A stretch of 64,000 nt of DNA from Jeotgalibacillus proteolyticus (GCF_002926065.1 NZ_PREZ01000007.1:171016-235015), one strand, 5' to 3'; positions 8,265 through 17,363 are shown, numbered from the stretch's first letter. Numbers and translations: made by a program. The notes: generated by a model not told the origin, from the sequence alone.

Positions 8265-9722
8265 TTACCACCAGTGAAAGCCTTCTTCATGAAGCAGCTT
8301 GTCCGATGCTTCAGGGCCCATTGATCCCGCCTTGTAAGAATGAAGCGGAATGCTATTTTCTTCGAATGCTTCCAATACCGGCTGTGCCCATTTCCACGAT
8401 AGCTCGACCTCATTCCAATGCGCAAAAAATGTTGAATCGCCTTGCAATGCATCAAACAATAATATTTCATAAGCTTCAGGCACTTCTTTTGTAACCGGTG
8501 AAAAATCAGCTGTTACAGATTCGATCTTGCCGTTTTTCAATGGGTTTTTACTGTTTAACTGGAAGGAAACCCCTTCATTCGGACTTATATGAACGACTAA
8601 TAAATTCGGTGCAGTCTTTTGATCTTCTGTTTGGTAGAGATCCTTAAATGTGTTTTTAAATTCGATGACGATACGCGTTGATTTTTCTTTCATTCTCTTT
8701 CCTGTACGGATATAGAAAGGGACCCCTTCCCAGAAATCATTGTCTATCCATAAGCGTGCCGCAACAAATGTATCATTTGTAGAAGAAGCATTAACTCCTG
8801 GCTCTTCCAAATATTTAACTACAGGATCACCTTTAATTTCTCCTGCATCGTATTGACCGCGTATGACGTGAGCTCCAACCTCTTCGTTTGATGATAAACG
8901 TAGAGATTCCATCACTTTTCTTTTCTCATCGCGAATATCGTCTGCACTGATTTTCTCTGGCAAATGCATGGCTGTCATCATAAGCATTTGAAGCATGTGA
9001 TTTTGTACCATATCACGAATTGCTCCAGCCTGGTCGTAATAACCTGCCCGATCCTCCACACCTACGATTTCACTTGCTGTAATTTGTACATTAGCAATAT
9101 AATCTTTATTCCAAATCGCTTGAAGTACCGGGTTTGCGAATTCCAGCGTTTCAAGGTTTTGAACCATTGGCTTACCAAGATAATGATCAATACGGTAAAT
9201 TTCATCTTCTTTAAATGCTCTGCTTAATTTAGTATTAAGATCGCGAGCAGACGCCAAATCATGACCGAACGGTTTTTCAATAATTAAACGTTTCCAGCCT
9301 TTCGTAGTGCCTAAGCCGCTTTCTTTAATATTTAAGGCAATATCATCAAAAAATTCAGGAGCAACCGATAAATAAAAGAGGCGGTTTTCAGGAAGGTTCA
9401 ATTCTTTTTCTCTTTGCTCAATAAAAGTAAGCAAGTTTTTATAGTCTTCAGGCTTTGTAACATCCAGCTGCTGATAACGAAACGCTTTAATAAACTCAGC
9501 CACTTTTCCGTTATCTGTTATAGTTCGTCTTGAAAATGTCTTAAGCGACTCTTCAACACGGGTTTGAAATTCATCATGAGATAAAGATGTTCTTCCTAAC
9601 CCAATAATGGAATAGGCCTCTGGCATTTTCTCATCAAGAAATAAATTATATAAAGCTGGGAATATTTTTCTTTTAGCCAGATCCCCAGTAGCCCCAAACA
9701 ATACAAATGACATTGAATCCAC
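8265..9722 (-). CDS. zwf: Glucose-6-phosphate 1-dehydrogenase
   Basis: This catalyses glucose 6-phosphate to 6-phosphogluconolactone with NADP reduction, the entry to the oxidative pentose phosphate pathway. The product has the nucleotide motif FGATGDLAKRKIFP near the start, EKPFGHD, and the active-site motif RIDHYLGKP. At 485 residues it is of normal length. I chose a GTG start at 9722 because GGGGG lies 8 nt upstream. A GTG at 9755 lacks such a site, and the ATG at 9713 is too far from it. The upstream region carries a promoter whose -35 box sits in a 16-nt sequence identical to one in the hxlA promoter. Confidence 0.93.
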   Translation of the reverse strand: MDSMSFVLFGATGDLAKRKIFPALYNLFLDEKMPEAYSIIGLGRTSLSHDEFQTRVEESLKTFSRRTITDNGKVAEFIKAFRYQQLDVTKPEDYKNLLTFIEQREKELNLPENRLFYLSVAPEFFDDIALNIKESGLGTTKGWKRLIIEKPFGHDLASARDLNTKLSRAFKEDEIYRIDHYLGKPMVQNLETLEFANPVLQAIWNKDYIANVQITASEIVGVEDRAGYYDQAGAIRDMVQNHMLQMLMMTAMHLPEKISADDIRDEKRKVMESLRLSSNEEVGAHVIRGQYDAGEIKGDPVVKYLEEPGVNASSTNDTFVAARLWIDNDFWEGVPFYIRTGKRMKEKSTRIVIEFKNTFKDLYQTEDQKTAPNLLVVHISPNEGVSFQLNSKNPLKNGKIESVTADFSPVTKEVPEAYEILLFDALQGDSTFFAHWNEVELSWKWAQPVLEAFEENSIPLHSYKAGSMGPEASDKLLHEEGFHWW

Positions 9723-9845
9723 TTTGCATTCCCCCGCTTGATATTTTTTCAGCACAGCATTTTCTCTTGAAAATCTTTATCCCATCGTTCTCTTCATAGA
9801 CAGGCATTAGCATTCCCAAGTTCAACAATTACTTGCGCGAGAGTA

Positions 9846-9885
9846 AGTATAATACGTATATTTTATTTATGTAAGTACGCACTTT
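9846..9885 (-). promoter_or_regulatory. zwf promoter with box shared with hxlA
   Basis: On the minus strand, TTACAT (9869-9874) and TATACT (9846-9851) are spaced by 17 nt. The -35 box lies within AAAGTGCGTACTTACA (9870-9885), identical to 12892-12907 in front of hxlA, where TTACAA and TATAAT are also 17 nt apart. A related half-site, ATACTTA, overlaps the -10. Confidence 0.6.
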
Positions 9886-10136
9886 ATATACATATAGGTA
9901 TAAAAAAAGAACATAGTGAGGAAAAATATACTGTAGAGGTGATAAATAAACTATAAGGTAATAAAACGTTCGTCAAGAGGTTTTAAAGAGGATTTGTTCT
10001 ATTAGTTTTTTGTTTGGGATGTGGAATACCCTTCTTAGAACGCGAGGCTCCATAAGCAAGAATTGAGATGAGAAGCTTTGTGGCGCGTACAGAAAGTGAA
10101 TGTCTGAATCGGAAATCAACTTGTAAGTCCATATTA
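9886..10136. other. Intergenic gap between zwf and namA
   Basis: Apart from the promoter just described I see no supported gene. A 63-codon minus-strand frame at 9983-10174 runs through the downstream terminator and has no clear ribosome binding site. Confidence 0.4.
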
Positions 10137-10165
10137 AAGCTCCCTCTACTATTTTGAGGGAGCTT
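10137..10165. terminator. Terminator after namA
   Basis: Perfect 10-bp arms AAGCTCCCTC (10137-10146) and GAGGGAGCTT (10156-10165) lie 17 bp beyond the namA stop. The T tract is weak on both strands. Confidence 0.55.
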
Positions 10166-10181
10166 CAATGACAAATTATTT

Positions 10182-11204
10182 TTATCGTATACTGTATGCT
10201 GCTGCCAGAGGAACCGGAGTAAGCGGATCTCCTCCTAACTGAAGAGACGCTTCATTCGCCCAGTAAGGATTTCTCAGCATACCTCTTCCAACCGCAACAA
10301 GATCCGCTTTTCCTTCACGGATAACTTCATCGCTCAGCTCAGGATCTTCCATTCTCCCTACTGCAATGGTTGGTACATTCAGTGCTTTTCTAATTCCTTC
10401 AGCTAAATCAACCTGATATCCAGGTCCGCTTGATGCAGGACCACTTTCTCCTTCCCCGCCGGAAGAAACGTGGAATACGTCGACCCCAGCTTCTTTATAA
10501 CGCTTTGCCAATTCAATTACATAGTCCATATCATAACCGCCTTCTGCATACTCAACTGCAGAAATTCTAAATAGCAGCGGCATGTCTTCAGGCATCACTC
10601 GACGGGCAGCTTTAATGATTTCTACGCCGAATAAACTCTTGTCTTCACCATATTTATCTGTACGTTTATTTGTCAGCGGTGATTGGAATTGATGAATTAG
10701 GTAACCATGGGCACCATGAATTTCAATTGTATCAACACCAGCATTTAACGCACGTTTAAATGCTGCTTCAAACTTTCCAACCATTTCTTCCACTTCTACA
10801 GTAGTCAGTTCACGCGGTTCCTTGTACTGCCCTGAAAATTGAATCGCTGATGAGGAAACAGGTACTGCTGCATCTTCGGCTTTACGACCAGCGTGTGCAA
10901 TTTGAATTCCTACTTTTGCGCCGTAAACCTGGCTTGTTTCTATAATTTTTTTGAACGCTGGAATTTGATCATCTGACCAGAGACCAAGATCATAATCAGT
11001 GATTCTTCCATCAGGCTCGACATCTGTCATTTCCATGATGATCAGTCCCGCGCCGCCAATCGCACGGCTTGTATAATGTGAAAAATGCCAATCATTCGGC
11101 TTACCGTCCTTTTCCGTTACGGAATACTGGCACATTGGTGGCATCACAATTCGATTTTTCAATTGAAGTCCTTTAATTTGAAACGAATCTAATAATGTAG
11201 GCAT
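10182..11204 (-). CDS. namA: NADPH dehydrogenase of the old yellow enzyme family (YqjM/NamA)
   Basis: The 340-residue FMN enzyme reduces activated C=C bonds of unsaturated aldehydes, ketones and nitro compounds using NADPH, a detoxification role. Family features are present: the YqjM-type cysteine in PPMCQYS near residue 25, the substrate His pair in EIHGAHGYLIHQF, the arginine-rich C-terminal GRGMLRNPYWA, and near-identical length to B. subtilis YqjM (338 residues). AAAGGA sits a suitable distance before the ATG. It is a single gene, ending at its own terminator. Its position next to the formaldehyde genes suggests general electrophile defence, which is inference. Confidence 0.93.
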   Translation of the reverse strand: MPTLLDSFQIKGLQLKNRIVMPPMCQYSVTEKDGKPNDWHFSHYTSRAIGGAGLIIMEMTDVEPDGRITDYDLGLWSDDQIPAFKKIIETSQVYGAKVGIQIAHAGRKAEDAAVPVSSSAIQFSGQYKEPRELTTVEVEEMVGKFEAAFKRALNAGVDTIEIHGAHGYLIHQFQSPLTNKRTDKYGEDKSLFGVEIIKAARRVMPEDMPLLFRISAVEYAEGGYDMDYVIELAKRYKEAGVDVFHVSSGGEGESGPASSGPGYQVDLAEGIRKALNVPTIAVGRMEDPELSDEVIREGKADLVAVGRGMLRNPYWANEASLQLGGDPLTPVPLAAAYSIR

Positions 11205-11427
11205 AAAAACTTCCTTTCCCTTCAGAATACTGTTTGTAAGACCTTAAATATGAAATGCTTTAAGGTACTTAAATATTATTACAATCTACACAGTATGTTA
11301 GTCAAACAACTCGGCTTATCATTTAATTTGGCTTTTCATATGGTAAAATTAACCACCAAAAAATAGCGCATCAAAAAGACACGCTACCTGCTGTAGTATC
11401 TTATAAAATGTCGAAACGAATGTTATC

Positions 11428-12219
11428 CTACAAAACAGAAAACTCTTCGTTTTTCAAATCCGTGATAAACATATGTCCTGGGGCATGTGTAATCATGATT
11501 TCGGGCTTTACTTGCATCGCTACTGCCTGCGGAGTGACTCCACAGGCCCAAAAGACAGGAATCTCTCCCTCATTTATGGTTACACGGTCGCCGAAATCCG
11601 GTTCGTTAATATTTTTAATGCCAATGCTTTCAGGATTGCCGATATGGACAGGCGCTCCGTGCACGGATGGAAAACGGCTCGTTACCTGTACAGCTCGGAT
11701 GGCATCCTTTTCAGTCATTGGGCGCATGCTTACGACCATCGGACCTTCAAACCGGCCGGCTTTTACACTTTGAATAGTCGTTTTATACATCGGAACATTG
11801 CAATTTTCCTCATTATGGCGAATGGGAATGCCGTTTTTTATTAGTGCCTCTTCAAATGTAAAGCTGCAGCCAATTAAAAAACCGACCATATTCTCATCCC
11901 AAAGATCCGATACATCCGTTTTTTCCTCTACAAGCTCTCCATTTCGATACACACAATACTTTGGAATATCTGTTTTAATATCACCTTTTGGCGCTGCCAG
12001 ACTGGCAATCCCTGATCCCGGCTCAGTCACATCGATGATAGGACAAGATTTCGGGTTACGCTGGCAAAAAAGAAGAAATTCAAACGCCAGGTCCTTTGGA
12101 AGCACAGCTAAATTAGCCTGAATAAATCCGTTAGAAACACCTGAAGTTGGCTTCACATATCGATTATTTCGAATCATATCACGAGCCTCAGAAGGGCTCA
12201 TCATCGTAAGAGCAGACAT
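11428..12219 (-). CDS. DUF1445 family putative hydro-lyase (YcsI-like)
   Basis: The 263-residue protein matches the DUF1445/YcsI family, often labelled putative hydro-lyase and related to mammalian D-glutamate cyclase. Recognisable conserved blocks are LAVLPKDLAFEFLLFCQRNP, CPIIDVTEPG, FLIGCSFTFEEAL, GIPIRH and FWACGVTPQA. The cysteines and histidines of these blocks are intact. The ATG at 12219 is favoured over a TTG at 12225 because GGGG lies 8 nt before it. In other bacilli such genes sit near 5-oxoproline or transporter genes; no such neighbours occur here, and it appears to be a single-gene unit. The actual reaction is unknown. Confidence 0.8.
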   Translation of the reverse strand: MSALTMMSPSEARDMIRNNRYVKPTSGVSNGFIQANLAVLPKDLAFEFLLFCQRNPKSCPIIDVTEPGSGIASLAAPKGDIKTDIPKYCVYRNGELVEEKTDVSDLWDENMVGFLIGCSFTFEEALIKNGIPIRHNEENCNVPMYKTTIQSVKAGRFEGPMVVSMRPMTEKDAIRAVQVTSRFPSVHGAPVHIGNPESIGIKNINEPDFGDRVTINEGEIPVFWACGVTPQAVAMQVKPEIMITHAPGHMFITDLKNEEFSVL

Positions 12220-12469
12220 TTGCAAATCCCCATTTCTTTATATAATTACGCTAGTATTTTCCTATTAAAAATAGGTTTTACCAACTACCTGAAACTTCAG
12301 ATCGTTCCTTTTATTATAATCAATTTTATTCGGCAATCAAAAAATCCCCCATCGCTTCAAACCATTATAAAAAAAACGTATGCAGCAGCCTTTTTAAAAA
12401 GCAGCCACATACGGTAGCGGGTAAACAGTTCGGTTAACGATGTTCATGCTTAGATTTATACACCTATGC

Positions 12470-12832
12470 TTATTTAATGGATTCTCTTCCATCTTCGCTA
12501 ATTCTGTTGATATCCATATAATTTTTACCCCATTTATACATTGAATCCAAAATCGGCATCAAGCTCTGGCCTTGTTCTGTCAGTGAATACTCAACCTTAG
12601 GAGGAACAACAGGATATACTTTTCGTTCAACGATCAGGTCTTCCTCCAGCTCTCGCAGCTGGTTCACAAGCATACGCTGCGTAATCCCAGGCATTAATGC
12701 CTTTAATTCACCAAAACGCTTCGTTCCTTCTTTTCCGAGATGCCATAAAATCAACATTTTCCACTTACCGCCAATAACTGAAAGGGTCAATTCTTTCTCA
12801 CAATTAAACGTTTTTCCTTCCATCCGAGACAT
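12470..12832 (-). CDS. hxlR: HxlR-family winged-helix regulator (formaldehyde-responsive)
   Basis: The 120-residue protein has the MarR/HxlR winged-helix pattern: the cysteine and core [17 protein letters not shown] near the N-terminus, [17 protein letters not shown] as the recognition helix and [12 protein letters not shown] in the wing. In B. subtilis HxlR activates hxlAB when formaldehyde is present, with a conserved N-terminal cysteine implicated in sensing. The ATG at 12832 has GGAGGTG 6-7 nt upstream; the longer GTG-started frame includes that site and is rejected. It is divergent from hxlA, with about 210 bp between the starts carrying two GTACTTA repeats. Confidence 0.9.
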   Translation of the reverse strand: MSRMEGKTFNCEKELTLSVIGGKWKMLILWHLGKEGTKRFGELKALMPGITQRMLVNQLRELEEDLIVERKVYPVVPPKVEYSLTEQGQSLMPILDSMYKWGKNYMDINRISEDGRESIK

Positions 12833-12891
12833 TTGTTTCACCTCCACCCTTATTATAACCTATAGTATACTTTTAATCACTATGTAAAATA

Positions 12892-12931
12892 AAAGTGCGT
12901 ACTTACAATTTAATATTATAGTACTTATAAT
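12892..12931 (+). promoter_or_regulatory. hxlA promoter with HxlR-type direct repeats
   Basis: TTACAA (12903-12908) and TATAAT (12926-12931) are spaced 17 nt apart. GTACTTA occurs at 12899-12905 and again at 12921-12927, 22 bp apart (two helical turns), overlapping the -35 and -10 boxes. The 16-nt AAAGTGCGTACTTACA (12892-12907) recurs in front of zwf. Assignment to HxlR is inference from position. Confidence 0.6.
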
Positions 12932-13040
12932 GGTAACTGTGCAGAGATAGGAAACAATTGGCGTTCCTGTTTTGAAAGTAATCTCAACCATCGGGTTATA
13001 TTACTACTTGCAACAAAAAAATTTTAGGAGTGTTAAACAG

Positions 13041-13673
13041 ATGAAATTACAACTAGCATTAGACCTTGTAAATATTCCACAAGCAATTGAATTGGTTAAA
13101 GAGGTAGAAGAGCATGTAGACGTAGTAGAAATTGGTACTCCTGTCGTTATTAACGAAGGACTTAAAGCAGTTAAAGAACTTAAGTCTGCATTCCCTAATC
13201 TGGCAGTATTAGCTGACCTTAAAATTATGGACGCTGCTGGATACGAAGTAAGCCAGGCATCAGCTGCAGGCGCTGACATCATTACAATTCTTGGTGCCGC
13301 TGAAGATGCATCAATCAAAGGTGCTGTTGAAGAAGCGAAAAAACAAGGCAAACAAATCCTTGTTGACATGATCGCTGTAAAAGACATCGCAACTCGTGCT
13401 AAAGAACTTGATGAGCTTGGCGTAGACTACATCTGCGTTCACACTGGTTACGATCTTCAAGCTCAAGGCCAAAACTCATTCGAAGACCTTGCAACAATTA
13501 AAAGCGTTGTTAAAAATGCTAAAACAGCTGTTGCGGGCGGAATCAAGCTTGAAACACTTCCAGAAGTAATTAAAGCACAACCTGACCTAGTAATCGTTGG
13601 TGGCGGTATTACTGGCCAAGAAGACAAAAAAGCTGCAGCTGCTAAAATGCAAGAACTAATCCAACAAGGATAA
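13041..13673 (+). CDS. hxlA: 3-hexulose-6-phosphate synthase
   Basis: The 210-residue enzyme condenses formaldehyde with ribulose 5-phosphate to give 3-hexulose 6-phosphate, the first step of the ribulose monophosphate pathway. It is an OMP-decarboxylase-fold barrel with the diagnostic ALDLV start, the DLKIMDAAGYE active-site cluster, VHTGYDLQAQG and the phosphate loop GGIKLE plus VGGGIT. The ATG at 13041 has AGGAGTG 8 nt upstream; the 23 codons before it are not likely to be translated. It forms an operon with hxlB, 9 bp downstream. It is regulated from the divergent hxlR region. Confidence 0.95.
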   Translation: MKLQLALDLVNIPQAIELVKEVEEHVDVVEIGTPVVINEGLKAVKELKSAFPNLAVLADLKIMDAAGYEVSQASAAGADIITILGAAEDASIKGAVEEAKKQGKQILVDMIAVKDIATRAKELDELGVDYICVHTGYDLQAQGQNSFEDLATIKSVVKNAKTAVAGGIKLETLPEVIKAQPDLVIVGGGITGQEDKKAAAAKMQELIQQG

Positions 13674-13682
13674 TCATTCATT

Positions 13683-14240
13683 ATGCAGACAACTCGATAC
13701 TTTAATGAAATCCTTAATGAGTTAAGTCGAGCAGCAGACTTACTATCTGATGAGCAAGCTGAACAGCTGGTCAACCAAATTCTTGAAGCAAAGAAAATCT
13801 TTGTAGCAGGAGCAGGAAGATCTGGTTTCATGGGTAAATCCTTCGTGATGCGCATGATGCATATGGGATTAGATGCTTATGTTATCGGTGAAACGGTTAC
13901 AGCTAACCTGGAAAAAGATGATATTCTTATCATCGCATCCGGCTCAGGAGAAACGAAAAGCTTAGTCTCAATGGCTGAAAAAGCGAAAAGCTTAGGTGGA
14001 ACAGTTATTGCAGTGACCATCTTCCCTGAGTCTACAATTGGAGAATTAGCGGATCTAGTCATTAAATTGCCTGGATCCCCTAAGGATAAATCGACAAGTG
14101 ATTATAAAACCATTCAGCCAATGGGATCACTTTTCGAACAAACCCTTTTATTATTCTTCGATGCAGTTATTTTACGTTTCATGGAGAAAAAAGAGCTTGA
14201 TTCCAATACTATGTACGGGAAGCATGCTAACCTTGAGTAA
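13683..14240 (+). CDS. hxlB: 6-phospho-3-hexuloisomerase
   Basis: The 185-residue SIS-domain protein isomerises 3-hexulose 6-phosphate to fructose 6-phosphate. The SIS phosphate-binding signature is clear (FVAGAGRSGFMGKSFVMRMMHMG), followed by IIASGSGETKSLVSMAEKA and the late catalytic region QPMGSLFEQTLLLFFDA. Length matches the family. It directly follows hxlA and precedes a perfect terminator, so the two make a closed two-gene operon. Their fructose 6-phosphate would need Pgi to reach Zwf, but the local pgi is broken. Confidence 0.95.
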   Translation: MQTTRYFNEILNELSRAADLLSDEQAEQLVNQILEAKKIFVAGAGRSGFMGKSFVMRMMHMGLDAYVIGETVTANLEKDDILIIASGSGETKSLVSMAEKAKSLGGTVIAVTIFPESTIGELADLVIKLPGSPKDKSTSDYKTIQPMGSLFEQTLLLFFDAVILRFMEKKELDSNTMYGKHANLE

Positions 14241-14251
14241 TTAAACTAATA

Positions 14252-14306
14252 CTGAACAGAAAGACCGAAAGTTCTCTAATTTCCGGTCTTTCTGTTCAGC
14301 TTTTTT
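14252..14306 (+). terminator. Terminator of hxlAB
   Basis: A perfect 16-bp stem, CTGAACAGAAAGACCG (14252-14267) with CGGTCTTTCTGTTCAG (14284-14299), is followed by CTTTTTT. Confidence 0.9.
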
Positions 14307-14363
14307 AGCTGAATTTGACTATAATCGTATGGGTTAAAAATTGGTTGGATAAGGAGCAATAAG

Positions 14364-15080
14364 ATGATCTCATTAAATGGAAAAAATGCGTTGATTACTG
14401 GAGCAGGAAGAGGCATCGGCCGAGCAACTGCCATTGCCTTTGCGAAAGAAGGAATCAATGTTGGATTAGTTGGTACAACACTCTCAAATCTTGAAAAAGT
14501 AGCAGCAGAAGTAAAAGAACTCGGTGTCAAAGCTTCTGTAGCTGTTGCAGATGTGACAGATCTTGAAGCTGTTCAGCAAGCAGCAGATCAAATCAAATCT
14601 GAATTGGGCCAAGTTGACATCCTAATCAACAACGCTGGAATTGCTAAGTTTGGAGGATTCCTCGAGCTTTCAGCAAGTGAATGGGAAAATATAATAAATG
14701 TTAACCTCATGGGTGTTTATAATACTACTAGAGCCGTTCTTCCAGATATGATTGAAAGAAAAGCAGGAGACATCATCAACGTTTCTTCATCTGCTGGTCA
14801 AAAAGGGGCTCCAGTAACGAGCGCATACAGCGCTTCTAAATTTGCCGTTCTTGGATTAACGGAATCACTTATGCTTGAAGTAAGAAAGCATAACATTCGC
14901 GTTACAGCACTAACGCCAAGTACAGTTGCTACTGATCTGGCAATCGAAACAAATCTTATCAGCGGCAATCCGGAAAATGTAATGCAGCCAGAAGATCTTG
15001 CTGAACTGATGGTCGCACAGCTTAAATTAAACCCGCGTGTTTTCATTAAAACAGCTGGCATGTGGTCAACAAATCCATAA
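14364..15080 (+). CDS. Short-chain dehydrogenase, 3-ketoacyl-ACP reductase type (YoxD-like)
   Basis: At 238 residues it is the size of B. subtilis YoxD and reads like it throughout. The Rossmann motif [12 protein letters not shown], the NNAG motif, catalytic Ser in SSSAGQKG, and YSASK with Tyr and Lys are all present. The C-terminal [11 protein letters not shown] is typical of this group. It should be an NADP-dependent reductase of a carbonyl substrate. It differs from the essential FabG, which is usually in the fab cluster; none of those genes are here. A good AAGGAG site precedes the ATG and a strong terminator follows, so it is monocistronic. Confidence 0.88.
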   Translation: MISLNGKNALITGAGRGIGRATAIAFAKEGINVGLVGTTLSNLEKVAAEVKELGVKASVAVADVTDLEAVQQAADQIKSELGQVDILINNAGIAKFGGFLELSASEWENIINVNLMGVYNTTRAVLPDMIERKAGDIINVSSSAGQKGAPVTSAYSASKFAVLGLTESLMLEVRKHNIRVTALTPSTVATDLAIETNLISGNPENVMQPEDLAELMVAQLKLNPRVFIKTAGMWSTNP

Positions 15081-15100
15081 ACATAGCGTAATTTAAAAAC

Positions 15101-15149
15101 GTGCCGGCCCATTCCTTCGTTTTCTATTGAATGGGTCGGCACCTTTTTT
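15101..15149 (+). terminator. Terminator of the YoxD-like gene
   Basis: GTGCCGGCCCATTC (from 15101) pairs with GAATGGGTCGGCAC (to 15142), with one G-T pair. It is followed by CTTTTTTT. Confidence 0.85.
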
Positions 15150-15380
15150 TCGTTCCTCCTTGCGAAGAAATGAGAAGGAACGATTCATCTGACAACCTTA
15201 AAACGCCCATCACTCAATAGAGCAGCTCAACTGGTGCCAATCTATCACAACATTTTGGTGACAAATTGCCGCCGACATCTCAACAAACATTCCTGCAGCA
15301 GGATTTCTCTTTTCAAAGGTAAAACCAGGAATCGCTCCCAATATTACAGTTTCCTCACCAAATAAAATAAAAATACATAT

Positions 15381-15412
15381 AAAAAGAGAAGAGACTCTTA
15401 CTCCCTCTTCTC
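15381..15412 (-). terminator. Terminator of the epimerase gene
   Basis: GAGAAGAG (15386-15393) pairs with CTCTTCTC (15405-15412). On the minus strand it is followed by TTTTT (15381-15385). It lies 9 bp after the gene's stop. Confidence 0.7.
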
Positions 15413-15420
15413 TCTCCTGT

Positions 15421-16290
15421 TTATTTAACTGCAATTGTTAGCACCGTTTTTAACGATTCTCCTGGATGCACAAAGATTAGCTCTTCTTTGCGATTCAGTT
15501 CATCTGTTTTTGCCACCCATGGCTCCACACAAACAAAATCCTGTCCTTCCTCTGTCCATAAATAAACATAGGCAAATTCTTCTCCATAGGTCATATGAAT
15601 TTTTTTGTTTAGCTTAGGCAGCTCAAAAGCTATTTCCTTTTTTATCCCATCTAGTAAGACCACGGATTCCTTTTTATCAGAAAGATCAATACCGTCACTT
15701 ACCTTTTTAATTTTTCCATCATTATAATCCAGATAGGTTTGAGCATCCGTTTTATAGTTAAGATTTTTATCAGCTGTTTTAAAATAGGGATGAAAACCCG
15801 GATAAATCGGCATTTCTTTATCTGATTTATTTACGTATTCCTGATGAATATTTAACGTATTGTTTTTTAATACATATGTAAAAAAGACTTCGAAATCAAA
15901 TGGATAGGATTGCTTCGTTTCTTTACTGCTCGTAAGCTTCAAAGTTATCGAGGCTCCATCGGTTTCGGTTGTTTGTGTTTCCACGACCTCCCACGAAAGA
16001 TTACGGGCAAATCCATGGTTTTTCATTTTATATTCAATTCCATCCCATTCGTATTTCCCATTTTTAAGCTGACCTGAAATCGGAAAAAGAATAGGATTAC
16101 CACCTCTAACATTTACATCAGAATCGTAGAAGGTTTCTTTATTCAGGAAAAATATTTCTTCATCTTCTACTCCAAAGCTTGTTATAATCCCGCCTCTCTC
16201 TGGAGCAACCTTTAGCCACGAATCAGCCCTCGCATTAGTTAACTCATATAAACTATATTTATGATCGTCTAACTGTTTTATTTGATACAT
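15421..16290 (-). CDS. Aldose 1-epimerase family protein (LacX-like)
   Basis: The 289-residue protein belongs to the galactose mutarotase superfamily of beta-sandwich sugar epimerases. It shows RGGNPILFPISG, the HGFAR motif with its His, YPGFHPYF with another His, and CVEPW near the C-terminus with the catalytic Glu. It probably interconverts anomers of a hexose or hexose phosphate. I chose the ATG at 16290 because GGGGG lies 9 nt before it; the upstream in-frame starts either overlap the ribosome binding site or precede it. Its upstream neighbour is the PHP phosphoesterase, 46 bp away on the same strand, so they may be co-transcribed. Substrate is unknown. Confidence 0.85.
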   Translation of the reverse strand: MYQIKQLDDHKYSLYELTNARADSWLKVAPERGGIITSFGVEDEEIFFLNKETFYDSDVNVRGGNPILFPISGQLKNGKYEWDGIEYKMKNHGFARNLSWEVVETQTTETDGASITLKLTSSKETKQSYPFDFEVFFTYVLKNNTLNIHQEYVNKSDKEMPIYPGFHPYFKTADKNLNYKTDAQTYLDYNDGKIKKVSDGIDLSDKKESVVLLDGIKKEIAFELPKLNKKIHMTYGEEFAYVYLWTEEGQDFVCVEPWVAKTDELNRKEELIFVHPGESLKTVLTIAVK

Positions 16291-16336
16291 TTTCATCTTC
16301 CCCTTTATCCAGCATGAAATAACAAGCCAGTTTTTA

Positions 16337-17155
16337 TTAAATATCAATCGTGAACATTTTCTGTTCTTTAAAATATACCCATTCTTTAAAGCCGATTTGC
16401 TTGAGCCTTTCTCTTACTAATTCAAAATCATCACCGACTCTTTCTGCATCGTGGGCATCTGATCCAAACGTAACCCTCACACCATAAAAAATGGCCATTT
16501 CGAGTATATCATCAGCAGGGTACCAACCACCGCAATCTTTTGTTTTGCCTGATGTATTGATTTCTATTGCAAGATCGTACTGTGCAATGACTTTTAATGT
16601 CTGAACTAATGCATCGGTCTGAATCGTTGAAAAATCAGGATAAAAGCCTTTCATTGCATCAATATGACCAAGAATTTGAAAAGTCCCGCTCCGTGCAGAG
16701 CTTTCGATAAGATGATAATACGTTTCTTTTGTTTGCTGTTTTTGTTTAGCGGAAAGCCCTTCCCAGCGGTCCTTATTAAAAATGTTAAGCCCCTCCACAT
16801 GATGTACCGATCCAATAATATAATCAAAGGGATATTTTTCATACTGCCTACAATACAGCTCAATGTGCTCCGGAAAAAAATCAGATTCAACACCTAGCAG
16901 TACATCGATTTTTCCTTTATATTCTTTTTTAAGCTGAAGAACTTCTGAAATATACAAAGGAAATTCTTTTTTGCTCATAGCAATATGAGGATGAGAATGC
17001 TCCTCATCACTAGCAAAATATGGTGAGTGATCAGATATCCCAATCATATGAAATCCTTGATTAATAGCTGATTCAATATAATCCCGAATAGTACCTCTAG
17101 CATGTCCGCAGCGATAGTGATGGGTGTGAAAATCAAATTTAATAGATCCGCTCAT
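16337..17155 (-). CDS. PHP-domain phosphoesterase, HisJ-like histidinol phosphatase family
   Basis: The 272-residue protein is a PHP-type metal phosphatase. The N-terminal metal motif FDFHTHHYRCGHA has the H-x-H pair plus a third His, ISDHSPY supplies the next ligand, and VLLGVESDF, GSVHHVE, ILGHIDAM and FGSDAHDAERVG complete the trinuclear site. The length fits HisJ/YtvP (about 268 residues), though the family also contains phosphatases unrelated to histidine synthesis. There are no his genes nearby. The neighbouring sugar epimerase suggests a sugar-phosphate substrate instead, which is inference. Confidence 0.82.
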   Translation of the reverse strand: MSGSIKFDFHTHHYRCGHARGTIRDYIESAINQGFHMIGISDHSPYFASDEEHSHPHIAMSKKEFPLYISEVLQLKKEYKGKIDVLLGVESDFFPEHIELYCRQYEKYPFDYIIGSVHHVEGLNIFNKDRWEGLSAKQKQQTKETYYHLIESSARSGTFQILGHIDAMKGFYPDFSTIQTDALVQTLKVIAQYDLAIEINTSGKTKDCGGWYPADDILEMAIFYGVRVTFGSDAHDAERVGDDFELVRERLKQIGFKEWVYFKEQKMFTIDI

Positions 17156-17363
17156 TTTCTATTCCCGCCTTCCCAATATTAAAAAAGTTAAATTATCAAG
17201 TAGACACTTTCAATTTATTATAATACTCCATTAAACATTTCCGGCTCTAATCTACTCGGTGCAAAAAAAATGGAGACGCTTTCCTCATTCCTTCCGAACC
17301 ATGTAATCATTAACATTGATACTTACTAGCTTATACTAAAATAGAACAAACTCGAATGAAATG

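Noticed and set aside
8225..8470. 81-codon minus-strand frame across the zwf 3' end
   Set aside because: It is an out-of-frame shadow of zwf; zwf itself is intact, so no frameshift is implied.
9983..10174. 63-codon minus-strand frame before namA's terminator
   Set aside because: It includes the terminator hairpin and has no clear ribosome binding site; no recognisable family.
12378..12413. Inverted repeat CGTATG/CATACG near the hxlR end
   Set aside because: Only the outer six bases pair; the inner GCAGCC segments are direct, not inverted, repeats, so it is a poor terminator.
15210..15434. 74-codon minus-strand frame after the epimerase gene
   Set aside because: It spans the epimerase terminator and overlaps the end of that gene; no motif or good start.
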